This document shows, in pieces, positions 61,301-64,000 of a stretch of DNA of 64,000 nt (within the stretch, counting starts at the first letter, position 1; every line of letters starts with the position of its first letter). Source of the DNA: Pseudomonas solani (GTDB lineage Bacteria; Pseudomonadota; Gammaproteobacteria; Pseudomonadales; Pseudomonadaceae). The notes beneath the pieces are model-generated. The model worked only from the letters and a program-made list of their open reading frames with translations. It made no database searches and was not told the origin of the DNA. Position numbers and translations under genes: made by a program. The DNA lies in contig NZ_AP023081.1 in the NCBI RefSeq assembly GCF_026072635.1, positions 2,626,501 through 2,690,500 of the forward strand, written 5' to 3'.

Positions 61301-64000
61301 CAGCGCCAGCGCGACGATGTCGACCACCTGGCCGCCGAGGCACACGCCCTGGCGAAGGGGCAGCGACTCCCAAAATCTGAAGCCCCGGACTCAGCACAGG
61401 CAGTCGAGCCCGAGGGCGAGCCGGAAGCACCGTCCGTGGCGGAAGCCCCGAGCGTTGCCGAAAGCGACGAAGAGCCGCTCGACCCGCAGTTGCTGGAGAT
61501 CTTCCGCAATGAGGCCGAGACGCACCTCGACAGCCTGGTGGGCTTCCTCGCCGACTGCGCCCAGTCCCTGCCGCAGCCGGTCACCGACAGCCTCCAGCGT
61601 GCCCTGCACACCCTCAAGGGCAGTGCGCACATGGCGGGCATCCTGCCGATCGCCGAGATCGCCACGCCCCTGGAAAAGCTGGCCAAGGAATACAAGACCA
61701 ACCTGGTGCAGATGGACCTGGCCGAGGCCGAGCTGCTGCGCGACGCCGAACACCTGTTCCGCGCCGGGCTGGAGCAACTGGAAACCACGCCGCTGGCGGG
61801 GATCCCCGGCACCGCCGAGTTCCTCGAGCGTGTGCAGCAGCTGCATCAGGATCGTCTCGGCGCCGCCGAAGCCGCGCGCCTGGGTGAGCGGGGCGAGGCG
61901 GTACGCGACCCGCAGTTGATCTCCATATTCCTCGCTGAAGGCATGGACATCCTGCTGGATGCCGAAGACCTGCTGCGCCGCTGGCGCGAGCACCCGTCCG
62001 AGCGCCAGGAACTGGGAGCCCTGCTGGAAGAACTGAACACCCTCGGCCGCGGTGCCGAGATGGCCGAGCTGCCGCAGATCGAAGAGCTCTGCGAAGCCCT
62101 GCTCGACACCTACGGTTCCGTGGAAGAAGGCAGCCTCGCCGTCAGCGAGCGCTTCTTCGCCGAAGCCGAGCGTGCCCACGAAGCGCTGATCGGCATGATG
62201 GACCAGGTGGCTGCGGCCCTTCAGGTCACGCCCCAGCCCGAGCGCGTGCAGGCCCTGCGCGAGCTGCTGCAGGAAGCGGTCGACCCCGCTGCCCTGGCGC
62301 TGCTCGATCCCAAGCTGACCACCGGGCTGACCATCGAGGAACTCGATGAGACGGACCTGGAAGGCCTGATCGACTGGAACGCCACCGACGCCGAGCTGCC
62401 GCCCCTGGCGGAGCTGATGGAAGAGCCTGCGCAGTTCGACGAGGTGACCCTGCCCGAGCTGACCGCTGCCGGCCTGGAGGAGGACCTGTCCTCGCCGATC
62501 GTCGAGCCGGAGCCGGTGGTCGAGGCCCCTGCGGCCCACACGCCCAGCGTCTATGAATCCCTCGACGAGGAAATGGTCGCCATCTTCCTCGAAGAGGCGG
62601 TGGATATCCTGGAAAGCGCCGGGCAATCCCTCGACCGTTGGTTGGGCGAACCCGACAACCATGGCTCGCTGCTGTCGCTGCAGCGTGACCTGCACACCCT
62701 CAAGGGTGGTGCGCGCATGGCCGAGATCGCCCCCATCGGTGATCTCGCCCATGAACTCGAATCCCTTTACGAAGGCCTGGTGGATCGCCGCTTCAGCTAC
62801 TCGCCGGCCCTCGGCGGCCTGCTGCAGCAGAGCCACGACAGCCTCGCCGTGCTGCTCGACCAGCTGCAGGCACGCATGCCGCTGAACGACCCGCAGGCGC
62901 TGATCCATGCCATCCGCACCTTTCGCCAGAACGGTGGGCTGAGCCTTTCCGCAGCAGCGGTTGCGCTACCGCTCGACGACATCGAAGACCTCGCCGAGGT
63001 CGAAGCGATCGAGCCAGCTGACGACGCCCCAAGCGCCGAGCTTGGTGAGAGCATCGTCATCGACGAAGAACAGCCGCCCCTGGCGTTGATCGACGAAGCC
63101 GACCCGCTGGACACCCAGGCGGCCATCGACGCCATCGACGCGGTGGTGGAGGAGCTGCCGGCGGAAGCCGTGGCCGAGCTGCTGCCCGATGCCCCTGCGG
63201 ACGTCGACCCCGAATTGCACGTGCTGCACGCTGAACCGGTGAGCGACGACGAGCCCGAGCTCGACCAGTGGCTGGTTGACGAGGCCCAGGAAAGCGCGCC
63301 GGCTGTCGCCGAAGCCGAAGCCGAAGCCGAAGCCGAAGCCGAAGCCGAAGCCGAAGCCGAAGCCGAAGCCGAAGCCGAAGCCGAAGCCGAAGCCGAGCTT
63401 GAAGCTGAGCCCGTGATCGAGCTGCACGCCGAGCCGGAAGTGCTGGACCTGTCTGAGGTCGAAGCGCCTGCTGCCATCGAGCCCGAGTTCGTGCCGGCAC
63501 CGGTGATCGAAGCACCCCGCGCCGTCGAGCCCGTCTCCAGTGCCTTCGATGATCGCGATCCGGAACTGGTGGAAATCTTCCTCGAGGAAGGTTTCGACAT
63601 CATCGACAGCGCCGGCGCTTCGCTGCAGCGCTGGATGGACGACGTCAACAACATCCTCGAAGTCGAAGCCCTGCAACGTGACCTGCACACCCTCAAGGGT
63701 GGTGCGCGCATGGCCGAGATCCGCGAGATCGGCGACCTCGCCCACGAACTCGAATTCCTTTATGAAGGCCTCTGCGGCGGGCGCCTGCGCGCCAGCCCGG
63801 GCCTGTTCGCCCTGCTCCAGGCCTGCCATGACCGCCTCGCCGAGATGCTCGAAGCGGTGCGTGACAAGCGTGGCGTGCCCAGCGGCGATGCCCTGATCGA
63901 CGCCATCAAGCGCTTCCGGGCCAACCCGGACGAGCAGCTGAGCATGCCCTCCAGCGTGCACCTGCAGCCGGCTGCCCAGGTGGTCGATGACGATGCCAGC
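58391..64000 (+). CDS. chpA: Hybrid chemosensory histidine kinase ChpA, 5' part
   Basis: 1870 codons run from ATG 58391 to the window edge with no stop; P. aeruginosa ChpA is about 2470 residues, so the kinase, CheW and receiver parts lie beyond. It is the kinase of the twitching chemosensory system. Residues 1-560 are the helical FimL-like N-terminus with one HPt-like site (H52 in VHGTLQM). Further HPt motifs are H909 (FHTLKGSGRM), H1073 (LHTLKGSAHM), H1435 and H1766 (both LHTLKGGARMAEI). At residue 1216 the same place reads LNTLGRGAEMAEL, an Asn in place of His. Domains are linked by long acidic Glu/Ala/Pro/Leu spacers, including a 28-residue EA repeat at 1641-1668. Confidence 0.95.
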   Translation, partial: MSDRHDYVALEWVKGEIAETLKQARQALEAFVENTQDPTRMRFCLTYVHQVHGTLQMVEFYGAALLAEEMEQLAQALMEGRVTNQGEALEVLMQAILQLPVYLDRIQSARRDLPMVVLPLLNDLRAARGEKLLSETSLFSPDLSSRLPALSMDALAQMRTAELPVLLRKLRQMLQLALVGIIRNQDLATNLGYMARVFARLESLCKEAPLGTLWPIASGMVEGLANGSVVNGTSVRTLLRQIDKELKRLLDQGADGINQPAPEELVKNLLFYIAKAPAQSPRIRALKEQYRLDEALPDTDVVDEERARLAGPDRDAMRSVVTALCEELVRVKDSLDIFVRSDRRGVAELDSLLAPLKQIADTLAVLGFGQPRRVILDQIDVVHSLSLGQREPNDAVLMDVAGALLYVEATLNGMVGPADDRRAEESHLPTTDVAQIHQLVIKEARNGLEQAKDAIIEFIASQWNHEHLARVPELLTQVRGGLAMIPLSRAATLLEACNRYIQEQLLARKAVPNWQSLDTLADAITSVEYYLERLSEDHATQGDLILDVAEESLEALGYPLKEKPSILDRIEPEEEPLPLADPLQEIEVLAAEESELVEPLDLEPLAAGDDVLVAAEFAEPVAAESTEETPPGALDALPELEPLPELEPLAELEPAIDAEPERVAEPVASFDELPDLDPLPELDALTEPAALGELDALPALDELSLEAPAADSAELLVSDDNWNLGELPTEAPEVIDFSLDVPLELHAAQEPQDNLEPLQSFDLDDLEPLPDATPLESLEPLEGEVLSLEPLPESTMSWDDMELTGLDLPEVELPAAPIEPQAPVVEEHKPLSMADVMAAPTQAINPPAGDVPPSLLPPPADEEPVDDELLEVFIEEAGEVLETIGDFLPQWLADTDNKEALTEIRRAFHTLKGSGRMVRALVIGELSWSIENLLNRVLDRSIQPDEDVRGVIQDVVALLPQLVDEFAAKAQRQRDDVDHLAAEAHALAKGQRLPKSEAPDSAQAVEPEGEPEAPSVAEAPSVAESDEEPLDPQLLEIFRNEAETHLDSLVGFLADCAQSLPQPVTDSLQRALHTLKGSAHMAGILPIAEIATPLEKLAKEYKTNLVQMDLAEAELLRDAEHLFRAGLEQLETTPLAGIPGTAEFLERVQQLHQDRLGAAEAARLGERGEAVRDPQLISIFLAEGMDILLDAEDLLRRWREHPSERQELGALLEELNTLGRGAEMAELPQIEELCEALLDTYGSVEEGSLAVSERFFAEAERAHEALIGMMDQVAAALQVTPQPERVQALRELLQEAVDPAALALLDPKLTTGLTIEELDETDLEGLIDWNATDAELPPLAELMEEPAQFDEVTLPELTAAGLEEDLSSPIVEPEPVVEAPAAHTPSVYESLDEEMVAIFLEEAVDILESAGQSLDRWLGEPDNHGSLLSLQRDLHTLKGGARMAEIAPIGDLAHELESLYEGLVDRRFSYSPALGGLLQQSHDSLAVLLDQLQARMPLNDPQALIHAIRTFRQNGGLSLSAAAVALPLDDIEDLAEVEAIEPADDAPSAELGESIVIDEEQPPLALIDEADPLDTQAAIDAIDAVVEELPAEAVAELLPDAPADVDPELHVLHAEPVSDDEPELDQWLVDEAQESAPAVAEAEAEAEAEAEAEAEAEAEAEAEAEAEAELEAEPVIELHAEPEVLDLSEVEAPAAIEPEFVPAPVIEAPRAVEPVSSAFDDRDPELVEIFLEEGFDIIDSAGASLQRWMDDVNNILEVEALQRDLHTLKGGARMAEIREIGDLAHELEFLYEGLCGGRLRASPGLFALLQACHDRLAEMLEAVRDKRGVPSGDALIDAIKRFRANPDEQLSMPSSVHLQPAAQVVDDDAS
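63311..63394. repeat. Hexanucleotide tract (GAAGCC x14) inside chpA
   Basis: Fourteen perfect copies of GAAGCC encode alternating Glu-Ala in the acidic linker before the last HPt motif of the window. Copy changes keep the frame. On the other strand the tract gives artificial Gly-Phe or Leu-Arg runs. Confidence 0.97.

Noticed and set aside
57275..61345. Very long open frame (about 1356 codons) antisense to pilJ, pilK and chpA
   Set aside because: It is a shadow caused by high GC at third codon positions. The opposite strand codes clear PilJ, PilK and ChpA domains, and the antisense product is low-complexity and rich in Gln, Val and Gly.
63311..63394. GAAGCC tract as a CRISPR-like or noncoding repeat
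   Set aside because: Units are contiguous hexamers without spacers and lie in frame inside chpA.

Overview
The window is a GC-rich chromosomal segment from a Pseudomonas close to the P. aeruginosa lineage. Gene order follows, from memory, the P. aeruginosa stretch from ilvD to chpA (ilvD, rlmI, mutM, ggt, fdx, coaD, ftsYEX, rpoH, thiSG, trmB, hemW-rdgB, metW-metX, yggT, proC, pilT-pilU, pyrB-pyrC', tonB3, gshB, pilGHIJK-chpA). Coding density is very high, no gap between genes exceeds about 275 bases, and I see no tRNA, rRNA, insertion sequence, prophage or CRISPR array.

Layout. 1-5148 (minus strand): ilvD (cut by the window edge), a secreted phosphodiesterase with a hemopexin-like domain, and rlmI. 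5394-10108 (plus): an HDOD protein, mutM, an acyltransferase, a small exported protein and a Na/phosphate cotransporter. 10122-16463 (minus): gamma-glutamyltransferase, ferredoxin, coaD, then a GMC oxidoreductase, a Tat-signal protein and a coniferyl-type aldehyde dehydrogenase, with a divergent TetR regulator. 17398-21806 (minus): a hydrolase, rsmD and an inactive/active pair of M16 peptidases. 21948-26064 (plus): ftsY-ftsE-ftsX-rpoH. 26123-31263: mtgA, thiamine genes thiS-thiG, trmB and a DUF1329 protein. 31412-42133 (minus): small membrane proteins, hemW-rdgB-DUF4426-metW-metX, a dynamin-like GTPase, yggU-yggT, an unrecognised exported protein, proC and a frameshifted yggS. 42202-44511 (plus): the twitching ATPases pilT and pilU. 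44444-47151 (minus): a DNA-repair pair, a UdgX-type uracil-DNA glycosylase and a radical SAM protein, behind a perfect LexA-type box. 47708-53539 (minus): pyrC'-pyrB-pyrR-ruvX-yqgE, tonB3 and gshB. 53810-64000 (plus): the Chp chemosensory operon pilG-pilH-pilI-pilJ-pilK-chpA; chpA runs off the end.

How the genes work together. Twitching motility is the main theme: pilT/pilU retract type IV pili, pilGHIJK-chpA senses surfaces and controls them, and tonB3 has been tied to pilus assembly. Other functional units are envelope division and secretion (ftsYEX, mtgA), methionine synthesis (metX-metW), pyrimidine synthesis (pyrB-pyrC'-pyrR) and oxidation of an alcohol to an acid (GMC enzyme plus aldehyde dehydrogenase under TetR control).

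The most interesting items are the SOS-box-controlled radical SAM/UdgX pair, the hemopexin-like propeller that appears to be inserted inside a beta-sandwich of the phosphodiesterase, intergenic-type repeats captured into hemW and gshB, and the single-base frameshift in yggS.
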